Counted from the stretch's first letter, positions 9,263 to 18,154 are shown. The stretch is DNA of 64,000 nt from JBNFVY01 sp049943335 (GCF_049943335.1 NZ_JBNFVY010000007.1:1-64000), one strand, 5' to 3'. Made by a program: numbers and translations. The notes: generated by a model from the sequence alone, not told the origin.

Positions 9263-9738
9263 GCGAAGACGCACGCTTTGAAGACGGGGACGAGCACCCA
9301 CTTGCGCTCAAGGCGCAGGACACCGAGGACCTGCAGGTGATCTCGGCCCTGGTGCAGGACGCGGTTCTGCCCGCCCCTGAGATGCGCTTTGATGCCCATG
9401 CGCGCCGTTTTGCGATGCTGATCAATCGGTTCCGTTGGGAAGATGCGGAAAAGGCGCAGCGTGTCGGGCGCCCTGTTGAACGGGTGCAGGCGGTCCTGGT
9501 CATCGATGACGTCTTGCATGTGTCTTCAAACGGGATCGACAAACGCGACCCGGACCTTGTGCTGTCGCTCTTGGCGGTCGGATTTGAGCCGGGCAAAGAC
9601 GGGACGGGCCGCATCGAGGTGACCTTTGCGGGTGATGGGGCGATAGCGCTGGATGTCGAATGTATCAACGTAACGCTCAAGGATGTGACCCGGCCGTACA
9701 AGGCGCCGTCGCGCAAGGCGCCTTCACACGAGGTTTGA
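9259..9738 (+). CDS. DUF2948 family protein
   Basis: A 159-aa protein matching the alphaproteobacterial DUF2948 family (about 150-160 aa) that usually sits between murA and hisD. Characteristic segments are LALKAQDTEDLQVISALVQDAV near the start, FAMLINRFRWED in the middle and EVTFAGDGAIALDVECINVTLKDV near the end. No signal peptide or membrane helix. It overlaps murA by 4 nt. Function is unknown. Confidence 0.85.
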   Translation: MSEDARFEDGDEHPLALKAQDTEDLQVISALVQDAVLPAPEMRFDAHARRFAMLINRFRWEDAEKAQRVGRPVERVQAVLVIDDVLHVSSNGIDKRDPDLVLSLLAVGFEPGKDGTGRIEVTFAGDGAIALDVECINVTLKDVTRPYKAPSRKAPSHEV

Positions 9739-9837
9739 ATTGGCGCCTTTCTGGCCGGCCAAGTAAATGCCTGGTGCTGCGCTGCAGCTATTGAGCGACC
9801 GGGGCGCTGCGGATATGCAAGGGTCAAGGAGTTCGCA

Positions 9838-11145
9838 ATGCCCATCCACCTGACCACCATAGATCCCGATTTCGAAGCTCAGTTCGCCGCGCTCTTGACC
9901 ATGAAGCGTGAAGACAGTCCGGATGTGGATGACGCGGTGCGCAAAATCATCGAAGACGTCCGCGCCTTCGGGGATGATGCGGTGATCCAACTGACAGCCA
10001 AGTTCGACCGTTTGGAGCTGACGCCCGAAACGATCCGTTTTTCTCAGGCCGAAATTGACGCAGAGTGCGCGTTGGTTTCGCCCGAAGATCGCGCCGCGCT
10101 AGAGTTGGCGGCAGAGCGTATCCGGGCCTATCACACGCGACAGGTCCCGACAGACGAACAGTGGACCGACCCGGATGGTGCAACGCTTGGATGGCGCTGG
10201 ACGCCTGTTTCAGCGGCAGGGCTATACGTGCCTGGCGGGCTGGCGTCTTACCCGTCTTCGGTGCTGATGAACGCGATCCCTGCCAAGGTCGCCGGGGTCG
10301 AACGGTTGGCGGTGACGGTTCCGACGCCGGACGGGGTAGCGAACCCGCTTGTGCTGTTGGCCTGCCAGATCGCGGACGTAGACGAAATCTATCGCATCGG
10401 CGGTGCGCAAGCGATTGCCGCGCTGGCCTACGGGACCGAGACTATCGCGCCGGTCGACAAGATCACCGGGCCGGGCAACGCCTTTGTCGCCGCGGCGAAA
10501 CGGCGGGTCTTCGGCAAGGTCGGCATCGACATGATCGCCGGCCCATCCGAGATCCTTGTCATCGCGGACAAGGACAACGATCCTGACTGGCTGGCGCTGG
10601 ATCTGCTCAGCCAGGCCGAGCACGACGAAAGTGCGCAATCTATCCTGATCACTGACGATGCCGCCTTTGCTCGGGCCGTTGGCGAAGCAGTCGAGAAGCG
10701 GCTTGAAACGCTGGAACGTCGCGCGATCGCAGGCAAAAGCTGGGCCGAATTCGGTGCGGTGATCGTGGTGGGCGATTTGAACGAGGCCGCGGCATTGTCG
10801 GATCGGATCGCCCCCGAACACCTTGAGCTTTGCGTGGCCGACCCCGACGCACTGGCCGCGCGGGTCAAACATGCCGGTGCGATCTTTTTGGGTGGGTGGA
10901 CGCCCGAGGCGATAGGTGACTACATCGGCGGGCCAAACCATGTGCTACCCACGGCGCGCTCGGCGCGGTTTTCGTCCGGGCTTTCCGTGATTGATTTCGT
11001 CAAGCGCACCACCTTGGCCAAGATGTCACCGCAAGCCCTGCGCGCCATTGGCCCGGCGGCCGAACGCTTGGCGCAGTCCGAAAGTTTGCAGGCGCATGGT
11101 TTGTCCGTGCGCGCGCGGCTTGACCGTTTGAACGAGGAGGCGTGA
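9838..11145 (+). CDS. hisD: Histidinol dehydrogenase
   Basis: Zinc enzyme that oxidises L-histidinol to L-histidine in two NAD-dependent steps, the end of histidine synthesis. The 435-aa length fits. Diagnostic segments are IAGPSEILVIAD, DLLSQAEHDESAQ with the metal-binding and catalytic residues, and GGPNHVLPTARSARF. It is separated by 99 nt from DUF2948 and followed within 4 nt by the UPF0262 gene. Other his genes are not in the window. Confidence 0.97.
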   Translation: MPIHLTTIDPDFEAQFAALLTMKREDSPDVDDAVRKIIEDVRAFGDDAVIQLTAKFDRLELTPETIRFSQAEIDAECALVSPEDRAALELAAERIRAYHTRQVPTDEQWTDPDGATLGWRWTPVSAAGLYVPGGLASYPSSVLMNAIPAKVAGVERLAVTVPTPDGVANPLVLLACQIADVDEIYRIGGAQAIAALAYGTETIAPVDKITGPGNAFVAAAKRRVFGKVGIDMIAGPSEILVIADKDNDPDWLALDLLSQAEHDESAQSILITDDAAFARAVGEAVEKRLETLERRAIAGKSWAEFGAVIVVGDLNEAAALSDRIAPEHLELCVADPDALAARVKHAGAIFLGGWTPEAIGDYIGGPNHVLPTARSARFSSGLSVIDFVKRTTLAKMSPQALRAIGPAAERLAQSESLQAHGLSVRARLDRLNEEA

Positions 11146-11148
11146 GAC

Positions 11149-11628
11149 GTGTCCCGGATCAGTGAAATCACGATTGACGACAGTGGCTTGGCCCCGCCCA
11201 CGCCCGAAATCGAACAAGAGCGCAAGGTCGCGATTTTCGACCTGCTTGAAGCGAACAACTTCGATCTGCCTGCCCGTGACGGACGCGCAGCGCCGGGCGG
11301 GCCGTACAAGCTGAACCTGTCGATTCGCGAACGGCGGCTGGTATTCGTATTGATGACGCAGAAAGACGATCATGCGGCCGAATTTCACCTGTCGCTCGGG
11401 CCGTTCCGCCAAGTGGTCAAAGACTATTTCCAGATCTGCGAGAGCTATTTTGATGCGGTGAAAAAGCTGCCTCCCAGCCAGATCGAGGCCATCGACATGG
11501 CGCGGCGCGGAATCCATGACGAAGGCGGCAGGGTGCTGATGGAGCGTCTTGAGGGAAAGGCCGAAATCGACATGGACACCGCAAGGCGCCTGTTTACGCT
11601 GATCTGCGTGCTGCACTGGGGGGGGTGA
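11149..11628 (+). CDS. UPF0262 family protein
   Basis: A 159-aa conserved alphaproteobacterial protein with the family signature RRLVFVLMTQKDDHAAEFHLSLGPFRQVVKDYFQICESYF. The start is the GTG at 11149, supported by GAGGAGG 10-16 nt upstream and by the normal N-terminus SRISEITIDD. It lies between hisD and the phosphatase gene with 3-nt gaps, so it is part of one operon. No biochemical role is known to me. Confidence 0.88.
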   Translation: MSRISEITIDDSGLAPPTPEIEQERKVAIFDLLEANNFDLPARDGRAAPGGPYKLNLSIRERRLVFVLMTQKDDHAAEFHLSLGPFRQVVKDYFQICESYFDAVKKLPPSQIEAIDMARRGIHDEGGRVLMERLEGKAEIDMDTARRLFTLICVLHWGG

Positions 11629-11631
11629 GCG

Positions 11632-12105
11632 ATGGCAGGTGGCGCGCTTCCGGAATCCATTCTGTTCTGCTGCGACCACAATTCCGTTCGTTCACCCATG
11701 GCCGAAGGGCTGATGAAGAAGTTTTACGGCACACGCGCCTATGTTCAATCGGCCGGGGTGCATAGCGACCGCGAAATCGATGGGTTCACCATAGCCGTCT
11801 GCAATGAGATGGGCATAGATCTGGCCCGCCATCGTTCCCGGTCTTTCGACGACATGCAACAATGGGGCGATGACATGTCGTCTTACGATCTGGTCGTTGC
11901 GTTGACGCCGGCGTCGCAGCGACAGGTTCTTGAAATGACAAGATATTACCATCTGGATGTCGAGTACTGGCCAATCATTGATCCTTCGGGGATCGGTGAA
12001 ACGCGCGACGAAAAACTCGTGGCTTACCGCAAGGCGCGCGACCAGCTGATCGAACGGCTGGTGTCCCGGTTCGGCCCCCCGATGGACGAAGAAGAAACTG
12101 TCTGA
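11632..12105 (+). CDS. Low-molecular-weight protein-tyrosine phosphatase family protein
   Basis: 157 aa. The catalytic loop C-x5-R-S is present near the N-terminus as CDHNSVRSPMAEG, and the general-acid Asp lies in the C-terminal IIDPSG segment (DPSG in place of the usual DP-W/Y). The same fold serves phosphotyrosine phosphatases and thioredoxin-type arsenate reductases; the lack of an ars cluster favours the phosphatase reading. It follows the UPF0262 gene by 3 nt. Substrate unknown. Confidence 0.8.
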   Translation: MAGGALPESILFCCDHNSVRSPMAEGLMKKFYGTRAYVQSAGVHSDREIDGFTIAVCNEMGIDLARHRSRSFDDMQQWGDDMSSYDLVVALTPASQRQVLEMTRYYHLDVEYWPIIDPSGIGETRDEKLVAYRKARDQLIERLVSRFGPPMDEEETV

Positions 12106-12222
12106 CGTGGAAAAACGCGTCGAAACACTCTGAATGTATCAATTCCACCTTGAAAAATTGGGCAAGCGGGCGCATTTAACAGGCGCCCGTGTGTTAGGCG
12201 GGCGGAAAACTCAGGAGAGAAC

Positions 12223-12441
12223 ATGGCCAAGGAAGAAATGCTCGAATTTCCAGGCGTCGTGAAGGAACTCCTGCCGAATGCGACGTTTCGGGTCGAGCTG
12301 GAAAACGGCCATGAGATCATCGCACATACGGCAGGCAAGATGCGCAAGAACCGCATCCGCGTTCTGGCTGGCGACAAGGTACAGGTCGAAATGACCCCTT
12401 ACGATCTGACCAAGGGTCGGATCAACTACCGCTTCAAATAA
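12223..12441 (+). CDS. infA: Translation initiation factor IF-1
   Basis: A 72-aa single S1/OB-fold protein that binds the ribosomal A site during initiation. The sequence MAKEEMLEFPGVVKELLPNA through ITVRAGDKV-like NRIRVLAGDKVQVEMTPYDLTKGRI is unmistakable. A clear ribosome site (CAGGAGA) precedes the ATG. It heads a tight run with maf, the RNase E/G gene and yacG. Confidence 0.98.
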   Translation: MAKEEMLEFPGVVKELLPNATFRVELENGHEIIAHTAGKMRKNRIRVLAGDKVQVEMTPYDLTKGRINYRFK

Positions 12442-12449
12442 GCGCGCAG

Positions 12450-13034
12450 GTGTCTGTGCGCCTTATTCTTGGGTCGGGAAGTCCGCGCAGAAAGGAACTT
12501 TTGGCGCAAATCGGGCTGCAACCCGACGATATCCGTTCGCCCGATATAGATGAAACGCCACGGCCTGGGGAATTGCCCAGGCCATATTGCGTCCGCATGG
12601 CCCGCGAAAAGGCACAGGCCCTGGCTGTTGTACCGGGCGAACTTTTACTGTGCGCCGATACCACCGTCGCCGTGGGGCGTCGCATTTTGGGCAAGGCCGA
12701 AGACGCCGATGAAGCTGCAGCGTTCCTGCGGCTGTTGTCCGGAAGGCGCCATCGCGTGATCACGGCGGTTGCAGTGCGATCGAGTGACCAGATTTGGGAA
12801 CGCGACGTGGTGACAGCTGTGCGGATGAAACGTCTGTCGGACGCCGAGATCGCAGCCTATGTCGACAGCGACGATTGGCGGGGCAAGGCCGGCGGCTATG
12901 GCATTCAGGGCCCTGCCGGCGCGTTTCTGCCTTGGATCGAAGGCAGTTTTTCTGCCGTTATGGGATTACCGGTGGCCGAAACCGCGACATTGTTGCAGGC
13001 CGCAGGCGTTGACGTGCTGGGGGCGTGGTCATGA
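12450..13034 (+). CDS. Maf family nucleotide pyrophosphatase
   Basis: Cytoplasmic house-cleaning enzyme that hydrolyses non-canonical nucleoside triphosphates (Maf/YhdE group). 194 aa, with the opening motif LILGSGSPRRKELL and the catalytic LCADTTVAVGRRILGKAEDADEA region. The start is a GTG just 9 nt after infA, giving the expected SVRLILGSGSPRR N-terminus. The stop overlaps the start of the RNase gene (ATGA), so the two are coupled. Confidence 0.92.
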   Translation: MSVRLILGSGSPRRKELLAQIGLQPDDIRSPDIDETPRPGELPRPYCVRMAREKAQALAVVPGELLLCADTTVAVGRRILGKAEDADEAAAFLRLLSGRRHRVITAVAVRSSDQIWERDVVTAVRMKRLSDAEIAAYVDSDDWRGKAGGYGIQGPAGAFLPWIEGSFSAVMGLPVAETATLLQAAGVDVLGAWS

Positions 13035-14068
13035 AGGGTTCGGTCGTTGCGCTTGGACAAGTGAACGGACAACGTGTTGCCGCACGTTTCGTTGATGGAC
13101 AGCTTGATGATTTGCTGGTGGATGCACCTGAAGGCGCGGCGCCGAGCCCTGGCGCGATCTTTCGCGCCAAAGTCGGGCGGCCAATGAAAGGGCAGGGCGG
13201 CATCATCTGTGACTTGGGGGGTGGTATGCGTGGATACCTTCGCGGGGCGAAGGCGGTGCGCACAGGCCAGTCCATCCTAGTACAGGTGACCGGGCACGCG
13301 GAAGGTGGCAAGGCGACTCCGGTCACGCCGCGGATACTGTTCAAGTCCCGCTATGCGATCGTGACGCCGGATGCCCCCGGTCTGAATATCAGCCGCGCCA
13401 TCAAGGACGAGGAAGAACGCGTTCGCCTCAAGGAAATCGCCGTGGACATCTTGGCGGATTGCCCGTTCGGGCTTATCCTGCGCTCGGCCTGCGAGGGGGC
13501 GGACGAGGACGCAATAGCCGCGGATATCGAGGCGATGCGCTCCACCGCCGAGGCGGTCGTGGCCGATGCCGATGGCGTACCCGAATTGCTGCTTTCAGCG
13601 CCGGATGCACATGAACTGGCTTGGCGCGATTGGCCGCATCCCGACGTTATTGACGATTCGGCCAACGCGCTGAACGACCATGGGGTTCATGAAGCGCTCG
13701 ACGCCACCTTGTCACCGCGCTGCGATCTTGATGGTGGGGCATTTGCCTGGATTGAACCGACACGCGCCTTGGTTGCAGTCGATGTCAACACCGGTCGTGA
13801 TACTTCCCTTGCGGCGGGGCTCAAGGCAAATCTCGCGCTGGCCCGCGCCTTGCCGCGTTTGCTGCGTTGCAGGGGCCTTGGCGGCGCGATCACGCTGGAT
13901 CTGGCGCCTATGCCCAAGAAGGATCGCAAGCAATTCGAGCATGTGGTGCGCGCTGCTTTCAAGGCCGATGGCATCGAAACGGCGCTGGCCGGATGGACCC
14001 CGCTGGGCCATTATGAACTGCAGCGCAAACGCGAGCGTCTTCCGCTGGCCGATATACTCACAAGGTGA
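13031..14068 (+). CDS. Ribonuclease E/G family protein
   Basis: A short (345-aa) RNase E/G-type protein. The two catalytic acidic segments are present: VAVDVNTGRD (matching the IDVNSG box with Asp303 of E. coli RNase E) and GGAITLDLAPM (Asp346 position). An S1-like region covers the first third. The long C-terminal scaffold of RNase E is absent, as in other small Rhodobacterales members between maf and yacG; a separate full-length RNase E is expected elsewhere. Start at 13031 because it overlaps the maf stop as ATGA. Confidence 0.88.
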   Translation: MKGSVVALGQVNGQRVAARFVDGQLDDLLVDAPEGAAPSPGAIFRAKVGRPMKGQGGIICDLGGGMRGYLRGAKAVRTGQSILVQVTGHAEGGKATPVTPRILFKSRYAIVTPDAPGLNISRAIKDEEERVRLKEIAVDILADCPFGLILRSACEGADEDAIAADIEAMRSTAEAVVADADGVPELLLSAPDAHELAWRDWPHPDVIDDSANALNDHGVHEALDATLSPRCDLDGGAFAWIEPTRALVAVDVNTGRDTSLAAGLKANLALARALPRLLRCRGLGGAITLDLAPMPKKDRKQFEHVVRAAFKADGIETALAGWTPLGHYELQRKRERLPLADILTR

Positions 14069-14071
14069 CCC

Positions 14072-14266
14072 ATGCCCTGTCCAATATGTGGAAAACAAAC
14101 TGACGCCAAAGTCCGGCCGTTCTGCTCACGCCGCTGCGCCGACGTTGATCTGGGTAAATGGCTCAAAGGGGCGTATGTGCTCGAGGGAAGTGGCGAAGAC
14201 GACCCCGATGAGTTGGCCGACGCTTTCGCCGAAGAGGCTGACCAAGACACGTCGCGCCCCCATTGA
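14072..14266 (+). CDS. yacG: DNA gyrase inhibitor YacG
   Basis: A 64-aa zinc-finger protein with four cysteines in the family spacing, CPICGK then CSRRCADVDLGKWL. YacG binds the C-terminal region of GyrB and blocks DNA binding by gyrase in E. coli. The acidic tail is typical. It follows the RNase gene by 3 nt and closes the infA operon; tRNA-Phe starts 80 nt later. Confidence 0.92.
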   Translation: MPCPICGKQTDAKVRPFCSRRCADVDLGKWLKGAYVLEGSGEDDPDELADAFAEEADQDTSRPH

Positions 14267-14346
14267 ATTTTTGCACAAAACAGGCTGGACACTGCCCGGC
14301 CATCCGTCTAATCAGTCGCAACCCGAAGGCAGCCGCCTTCACCCGT

Positions 14347-14421
14347 GCCCGGGTAGCTCAGGGGTAGAGCAGTGGATTGAAAATCCTCGTGTCGGTGGTT
14401 CGATTCCGCCCCCGGGCACCA
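14347..14421 (+). tRNA. tRNA-Phe (GAA)
   Basis: 75 nt including an encoded CCA. Acceptor stem GCCCGGG/CCCGGGC, D arm TAGCTCAGGGGTAGAGCA, anticodon loop TTGAAAA giving GAA, T arm GGTGG-TTCGATT-CCGCC. The anticodon stem GTGGA/TCCTC has one U-U mismatch. The part from 14376 onward is duplicated at 28972, marking this gene as the integration site of the adjacent element. Confidence 0.96.
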
Positions 14422-14422
14422 T
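14376..14422. repeat. attL of the tRNA-Phe element (47-bp direct repeat)
   Basis: Bases 14376-14422 run from the anticodon stem of tRNA-Phe to one base past CCA and are identical to 28972-29018. The copy keeps the tRNA intact on the left side. The sequences diverge on both sides of the 47 bp, which sets the limits exactly. Confidence 0.95.
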
Positions 14423-14454
14423 TTTTACCAAGTAAATTCAAATGGTTAATGCAG

Positions 14455-14472
14455 TTACTAGTAAGCTAGTAA
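14455..14472. repeat. Short inverted repeat next to attL
   Basis: TTACTAG-TAAG-CTAGTAA, a perfect 7-bp inverted repeat between the attachment core and the first paired GGGTGCC site. A possible binding site for an excisionase or integrase; no experimental basis. Confidence 0.45.
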
Positions 14473-14490
14473 TTTGTGGTCGTCGCGACT

Positions 14491-14508
14491 GGGTGCCAAT
14501 TGGGTGCC
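14491..14508 (+). promoter_or_regulatory. Paired GGGTGCC site, candidate integrase arm site (left)
   Basis: GGGTGCC at 14491-14497 and again at 14502-14508, 11 bp apart (about one helical turn). The same pair with the same spacing and orientation occurs at 28823-28840 near the other end of the element. Position just inside both attachment sites is what arm-type binding sites of P4-like integrases would show. Confidence 0.5.
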
Positions 14509-14521
14509 GAGGCTCCAATTA

Positions 14522-16444
14522 TCATGCACCCAAAGCACCACCCTGAATTTTAAGAGTTCTGTTTTGTTTGGAGTACGAAGGGCCGACGATATAATCTTCA
14601 CGGGCCAAAGCTGGGTTTAGTGTCGAAGTAGTCATAATAATTTGATGCGGCGCGCTTTCTTGATCCATCAGGTCAGCTATCGCTTTCTGGAAGTTGCGAA
14701 CACGGTCGCCTACCATTCCTTTGTCTTCGACGTTGTCCAACAATAGGAAACGCGGATACATCATTTGATGGTCTTTCAACGAAGCTAGCAACATACCTAG
14801 GAAAAGGCTGTTCTTCACCACGACCATGCCACTAGCGCTAGTGGTGATATTGGGGTCACCATTGATCGCAAACCAATCGTCTTCGAAGCTGAAGTCAAAG
14901 TTGTCCAACGCTTCGAAGTCATTATGCTCTTTGAGATCCTTTTCCAGAACCCGTTTAGTATCTGAGGCGATTTCGGTCTTTACAACGCGACGTCGCGTTT
15001 CGCGGGCAATCTCCAGCGCTTCTATAGCATTGCGAAGTTTTGTTACCTCAGCTGAGGCTAGCTCTTTCGCCTCTTTGAGATCAGTGATTTGCTTTCTGAG
15101 GTCGGAAAACTTGCTCAGCTCATCAAGTCGAGCGTCAATTTTTCCAAGTTCACGGCTCTTTTCAGAAACCAGCGCGGTTCTTCCATCTACGGAAGCGTTG
15201 CGAAGCTCATCAAACTGTTTCATTGCCCGTGTCATACGCGACTTTAGGCCTGTGGCAGATTTCTTGGCCGCTTCCAATTTTTCTACTCGTTTTCCCTGCA
15301 GTCGTTTACTCTCGACTATCTGACCGTCGATATCCATTCGGAGCTCAAACAGCTTGGTATCTTTTTCATCTCTGGGAAGCGCTTCTTTGCAAAGGTGGCA
15401 GTGTTTGTCGTCTGTATCCGTCAATGGCTGCAAGCAGGCTGGACACAGTTCAAACGGCACGTCACCAATGGCAGAGAACGTCACGGCTGTACGATCAAAA
15501 TCTTTTAGCAACTGCGCGAGATGATTTAGGAATTGTTCACTATCCCTGATCTCAAACTCTAGCGCTGCAATCTCCCGTTCAGATGAAACCAGTGCGTCCC
15601 GATCTTTGCTTATTGCTTGATACAGTTTTCGCCGGTCATTCTCAGCATTTTTCGCGACTTTTGAACTGTCGATGTCATCTTCGTGCAGGGCGACTATTTC
15701 CTTTTGAAGCGCCTCCCTTCGGCCCGTCAAATTATTTGTTTCGCTTTCAAATGCTCCTTCAACGAAATTTTCACCCAAGTTGGATGTAGCTCGCATGAGA
15801 TTGGTCAGCTTTGCCCCAAGTTCGGTCTCACTCTTTTTCTTCTCACGAAGTAAAATTCGCTTGGAGTACAGCTCATTGTTACCAATACCGCATAGAAGCT
15901 CCGAGACAGCTTCTCGGGTATCCCTTGGATCGAAGTCTTCACTTCGGAAAATCCGCTGAAACGGCGTTGATTGGTCCACGTACATCAGTCTTAAAATCTG
16001 ATGCATTGTAATGTTCGAACCCTCGTCACCGGGAATTTCGGGGAGACCAAGCGCCTTGAACAATATTTGACTGAATGTTTGTGAGTGTTCATTGCGAGCG
16101 TAGGGAAACCGCTGCCAACCCTCGGCTGCACTCGTCAAACCATCTTCAAGTTTTCCGAAGTAAATTGACATCGGACGGTTGTTGTCTTTCGATACTTCGC
16201 GTTTGAGCGTTAGTATTGTCCCGTTTGTAGATATTTCTGCAAAAACAGTTTCGCAATACTGAGCATACTGCTTCCAGTCAGTTAGGTTTCCACCCAGAGC
16301 AAAGAAAATGAAATCCAATATCGTTGATTTTCCTGAGCCGTTAGTGCCGTGAATGATGTTCAAACCTGAGTGAAATTTCTCATCATAGGCTCGCTTCCCA
16401 CTCTTCATAACCACCAGTTGGTTCAACTTTAGTATCGATGACAT
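14522..16444 (-). CDS. ABC-3C-type SMC-like ATPase
   Basis: A 640-aa SMC/Rad50-like ABC ATPase. Walker A is GTNGSGKST (residues 33-41). Two heptad-rich coiled coils (about 200-320 and 360-500) flank a four-cysteine cluster at 334, 337, 349 and 352 (CPAC...CHLC), which resembles a zinc hook or ribbon. Walker B-like RFLLLDNVED is near 565, preceded by a region with SASG that may act as the signature. Its start overlaps the stop of the middle-component gene by one base (TAATG), so it is the last gene of a three-gene operon. In ABC-three-component systems this protein is the proposed sensor/motor. Clearly AT-richer than the chromosome. Confidence 0.8.
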   Translation of the reverse strand: MSSILKLNQLVVMKSGKRAYDEKFHSGLNIIHGTNGSGKSTILDFIFFALGGNLTDWKQYAQYCETVFAEISTNGTILTLKREVSKDNNRPMSIYFGKLEDGLTSAAEGWQRFPYARNEHSQTFSQILFKALGLPEIPGDEGSNITMHQILRLMYVDQSTPFQRIFRSEDFDPRDTREAVSELLCGIGNNELYSKRILLREKKKSETELGAKLTNLMRATSNLGENFVEGAFESETNNLTGRREALQKEIVALHEDDIDSSKVAKNAENDRRKLYQAISKDRDALVSSEREIAALEFEIRDSEQFLNHLAQLLKDFDRTAVTFSAIGDVPFELCPACLQPLTDTDDKHCHLCKEALPRDEKDTKLFELRMDIDGQIVESKRLQGKRVEKLEAAKKSATGLKSRMTRAMKQFDELRNASVDGRTALVSEKSRELGKIDARLDELSKFSDLRKQITDLKEAKELASAEVTKLRNAIEALEIARETRRRVVKTEIASDTKRVLEKDLKEHNDFEALDNFDFSFEDDWFAINGDPNITTSASGMVVVKNSLFLGMLLASLKDHQMMYPRFLLLDNVEDKGMVGDRVRNFQKAIADLMDQESAPHQIIMTTSTLNPALAREDYIVGPSYSKQNRTLKIQGGALGA

Positions 16445-16959
16445 TACCTAAGTCGCCCTCCCATTTCCAAATTGGTTCTGCGAAATAGACCCATAGGGCC
16501 GTCGAGCGGAATGGCGTTTAGATCATTGGCGATGAACGCCAACTGCGCGGAATTTTCAGCCACGAAAGCTTGAATTGTTTGACTTAAGTCGCTGGGCATT
16601 CCCTTCTCGGACATCTGAAGCCTACTATCTTTGAAAGAGGGTGAAGAAAGTATATTTTTGGCCACCAATTGGTGCAACGCAGCACGCTGGAATACCTGAA
16701 GTTCACGGTACACGATCCGAATATCTGGGAGGTTTATAAAGCTGTCTTTCATCTTGGGGAGGTTTAGTTTTTGTAGTGACCCTCGAAGTTCCCCGAACCC
16801 TGTATATTGAATTTCGTGCAAGTACTCTGGAAACAACAAGAATGTGTCGAGCAGTGATGCACGAGAAACGGAAAGACGTCGTGGAGAGGCTGTGATCAAA
16901 GCCAACATCCTGAAGCAACAGTGATGCGGGTCTCGCATCGGGTGCCAAATTCTAATCAT
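16444..16959 (-). CDS. ABC-three-component system middle component
   Basis: A 171-aa helical protein with no catalytic motif. Its N-terminus (MIRIWHPMRDPHHCCFRMLALI ... LLDTFLLFPEYLHEIQ) resembles the small middle-component proteins of ABC-3C systems, which sit between effector and ATPase genes. The 8-nt overlap with the effector gene and 1-nt overlap with the ATPase gene support one co-translated module. The role is inferred to be an adaptor linking the ATPase to the effector. Assignment rests on both recall of the family and gene order. Confidence 0.7.
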   Translation of the reverse strand: MIRIWHPMRDPHHCCFRMLALITASPRRLSVSRASLLDTFLLFPEYLHEIQYTGFGELRGSLQKLNLPKMKDSFINLPDIRIVYRELQVFQRAALHQLVAKNILSSPSFKDSRLQMSEKGMPSDLSQTIQAFVAENSAQLAFIANDLNAIPLDGPMGLFRRTNLEMGGRLR

Positions 16960-18154
16960 TTGTCTTGGCCCAATCGATGTGACAGTTCCCTGTCAGGTAA
17001 AAAATCGCACTGTGAATATCTGCGATATTGAACAAATCATTTGCTCCGACCTTAGCGCTTAAAGGCTCAAGTAGTTTTGCATGTATTGCGCTGTTGACTG
17101 TTATCTCGTCCTCGCCAGATCGAATTAGTGGGGCAACATGTATCCTAAAAAGGGTAAGTATTTCACTTAGGAACTGACGGTACTTTTTTCGGGCACTTGC
17201 CGAAATGGCATTTCTACGAACCAGTTTGTGTATGCGTTCTTTTTCAGCCTCAGCGTCGTCAATCTCACGATCACCTTTCCCCCCGATTTCCAGCTTTTCG
17301 GCCAACGTCAACCGATCCCCCTTTACGGTGGAGATGTAGTATTCCAAATCATCCAATGATGAATGATCCGAAGTATCTATAGAGGCCGCATCGAAAACCT
17401 CTTCGAGGAAATTGTTAATACTTAAAAAACCAAGTTGCTCTTTGTCATGAAACTTACAGATATCGACATGGTTAGCGTCAATTGGCACAGGATCACAGTT
17501 CGGAACACCCGGGTTTGCCGAGCCGGAGTCTACGATTGTCACCCCTTTGGTTGGCATCGTCTCGTACAATGCACATGTACTCACGCCCGAGGTCGGGGCT
17601 TTGCCTTGGTACCAACCGTGCAATTCTGTCAGGACAGCATTGGCACGCACCAGCTCTTTCGTTTGTCTCGAAGCAACACCCGGGATCAACGAGAGCAGTG
17701 TAGGGAGGGATGCCCCTGAGTGAGGGCTCGCAATGAAGGCGACACCCTTGCAGTTATCAAATACAGCTTTCTTTTGTGGCGTCGTTGAGCTTTCACAGGT
17801 TCTTAAAATGGCCTTTGCAATGACACCACCGAGGCTATGGCAAATGAACACAATAGGTCTTTGGCCAATTTTCTTTGCTCGCAAAAGCTCTGCTAAACTC
17901 GCGGCAACTGTAAATATTGAAAGATCGGGAGCATTGAGAAAAGTGCTGAACTTTGAGGTAGGATAATCCAACCCCCAAATTGCAACGCCGGGAAAGATCT
18001 CTGCCAGCCAAACGGGCCAAATCTCATCGTCTGTGCTAGAACTATTCTGCCAACATGTTTGGAATGCATCACCCAGCCCGTGAAGAAAAACGATATCAGC
18101 GGCTGGCAATGCATTCGGCGGTGTGTAAATTTCGTTTAGGTGAAAGCTCGACAA
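16952..18154 (-). CDS. ABC-3C effector: alpha/beta-hydrolase with C-terminal ABC-3C domain
   Basis: 400 aa. Residues 18-250 are an alpha/beta-hydrolase of the DUF676/PGAP1-like lipase type: VFLHGLGD opens the fold, CHSLGG carries the presumed nucleophile Ser107, SPHSGA follows, and the likely catalytic His229 is in ANHVDICKF. Residues 300-400 form a separate helical domain ending in IFYLTGNCHIDW, the ending I associate with the C-terminal domain shared by diverse ABC-3C effectors. The start is a TTG (the nearby ATG is out of frame). It is the first gene of the operon. A lipase-like effector suggests membrane or ester damage on activation; this is inference. Confidence 0.75.
   Translation of the reverse strand: MSSFHLNEIYTPPNALPAADIVFLHGLGDAFQTCWQNSSSTDDEIWPVWLAEIFPGVAIWGLDYPTSKFSTFLNAPDLSIFTVAASLAELLRAKKIGQRPIVFICHSLGGVIAKAILRTCESSTTPQKKAVFDNCKGVAFIASPHSGASLPTLLSLIPGVASRQTKELVRANAVLTELHGWYQGKAPTSGVSTCALYETMPTKGVTIVDSGSANPGVPNCDPVPIDANHVDICKFHDKEQLGFLSINNFLEEVFDAASIDTSDHSSLDDLEYYISTVKGDRLTLAEKLEIGGKGDREIDDAEAEKERIHKLVRRNAISASARKKYRQFLSEILTLFRIHVAPLIRSGEDEITVNSAIHAKLLEPLSAKVGANDLFNIADIHSAIFYLTGNCHIDWAKTND

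Noticed and set aside
8333..9301. Long minus-strand frame across murA
   Set aside because: Antisense shadow of murA with no recognisable domain.
11632..12105. Arsenate reductase
   Set aside because: The C-x5-R-S loop is shared with arsenate reductases, but there are no other ars genes and the operon is a housekeeping one; kept as a phosphatase-family protein.
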